NCBI GenBank assembly: GCA_004297635.1
Contig: SCUQ01000554.1
Span: 1-6,342 of the forward strand
Reading direction: 5' to 3'
Length of the DNA stretch: 6,342 nucleotides
DNA from: Rhizorhabdus sp.
GTDB taxonomy: Bacteria > Pseudomonadota > Alphaproteobacteria > Sphingomonadales > Sphingomonadaceae
In this document: positions 5,861 to 6,342 of the stretch, one piece after another
How the letters are laid out: each line of letters opens with the position of its first letter
Numbering within the stretch: position 1 is the stretch's first letter
Notes under the pieces: generated by a model
Databases searched by the model: none
What the model was told of the DNA's origin: nothing
The model's input: the letters and a program-made list of their open reading frames with translations, nothing else
Translations under genes and position numbers: made by a program

Positions 5861-6342
5861 CACCGGAACAGTGCCACGTTGGGTGTCGTGCCCGACACGC
5901 CGGACAGACCCGAACAGGCGCTGGCGACATTGGTGCCGCCCGCGAGGGTCAGCGTGTTGAGGATCATCATCAGACAGTTCGACCCACTGGCCGACAGCGA
6001 CGCGCCGCCCGACACCGTAAAGTCCGATTTCGGCGCATAGATCAGGCCGGCATATTTGCCGGTCGCCCCGCCGCCGATCGATGTGGCCGCCGTCGTCTTG
6101 GTCGCGAACAGCAGACCGGGGACACCATAGCTCGACAGTGCGCCAGGTGCCGAGAGGTCAATCGACGTGCCGCCAGACAGATTCAAAGTACCGGCAAGAC
6201 CAAAAGTCACGTCGGTGCCGATCATGGGATCGCCGGTGTTATTGACGAAATTCCCGTTGACGTAATAGGTCCCCGCCCCGAACGTCATGGCGCCACTGCT
6301 GTTGATGTTCCCGTTGATGACATGGGTGGCGGCAGCAAGATG
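5860..6342 (-). CDS. TadG-like pilus assembly protein, C-terminal part (5' end outside the window)
   Basis: The last 160 residues of a larger TadG-like protein are present. An internal ATG at 6288 could be mistaken for a start, but the frame is open for 18 more codons to the window edge (ending AATHVINGNINSSGA) and these fit the same repetitive pattern, so the gene is 5'-truncated. The visible part is rich in Gly, Ser, Thr and Asn, with spaced short strands: TYYVNGNF, GTLNLSGGTSIDLSAPG, GLLFATKTT, ATSIGGGATGKYAGLIYAPKSDFTVSGGASLSASG and SNCLMMILNTLTLAGGTNV. This 'GxLF... I.G...  GxIYxPKS.xxxSGG... C...  xLxLxG' order is the hallmark I know from the C-terminal region of TadG-like Flp-pilus proteins, and it resembles a beta-helix or stacked-strand fold. 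Cys123 and Cys143 (numbering of the visible part) may pair. The full protein would have an N-terminal membrane anchor. Its stop TGA (5860-5862) overlaps the next gene's start. Confidence 0.78.
   Translation of the reverse strand, partial: HLAAATHVINGNINSSGAMTFGAGTYYVNGNFVNNTGDPMIGTDVTFGLAGTLNLSGGTSIDLSAPGALSSYGVPGLLFATKTTAATSIGGGATGKYAGLIYAPKSDFTVSGGASLSASGSNCLMMILNTLTLAGGTNVASACSGLSGVSGTTPNVALFR

Noticed and set aside
5394..5930. A 178-codon - strand frame across the TadE-like gene
   Set aside because: It is a shifted-frame shadow of the TadE-like and TadG-like genes, dominated by Arg, Gly and His. The true frames carry prepilin-type N-termini.
5860..6288. The TadG-like frame taken as a complete 142-residue protein starting at ATG 6288
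   Set aside because: The frame is open upstream to the edge with residues of the same pattern, there is no ribosome binding site before 6288, and no signal peptide or membrane anchor. It is the end of a longer gene.

Overview
The window looks like chromosome of a GC-rich alphaproteobacterium, most probably a sphingomonad (Sphingomonadaceae). This rests on three things: the sequence type of the DnaE protein, TadE/TadG-type pilus genes of the form common in that group, and a palindromic intergenic repeat whose layout matches an abundant alphaproteobacterial repeat class. The assignment is made from memory of these families, not from a search.

Layout. The left third (1-1287) is read on the + strand. 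It holds the 3' end of a small SnoaL-like/DUF4440-type protein (1-350), a 277-base gene-free gap, and a TetR-family repressor (628-1287). The rest is read on the - strand. From the right edge inward these genes are: the 3' end of a TadG-like pilus-assembly protein (5860-6342), two small TadE-like pseudopilins (5354-5860 and 4950-5357), and the complete replicative DNA polymerase III alpha subunit gene dnaE (1414-4881). tetR and dnaE converge. Between them lies a compact double-palindrome repeat (about 1324-1417) whose edge contains the dnaE stop codon.

How the genes work together. The three Tad genes overlap stop-to-start (TGATG and ATGA), so they are very probably one translationally coupled unit. 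Their products are secreted or membrane-anchored minor components of a Flp/Tad-type pilus or a related surface apparatus. dnaE follows 68 bases downstream in the same direction. It could be partly read through from the Tad unit, but the short gap has its own candidate signals: a perfect DnaA box (TTATCCACA, 4930-4938) overlapping a possible -10 element, and a GANTC site. The TetR and SnoaL-like genes have no evident functional link to the replication or pilus genes.

I found no convincing undescribed multi-gene system. The observations most worth a second look are the DnaA box in the dnaE leader, the repeat that runs into the dnaE stop codon, and the loss of PHP-domain metal ligands in DnaE. 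The 3.2-kb open frame antisense to dnaE is judged a coding shadow.
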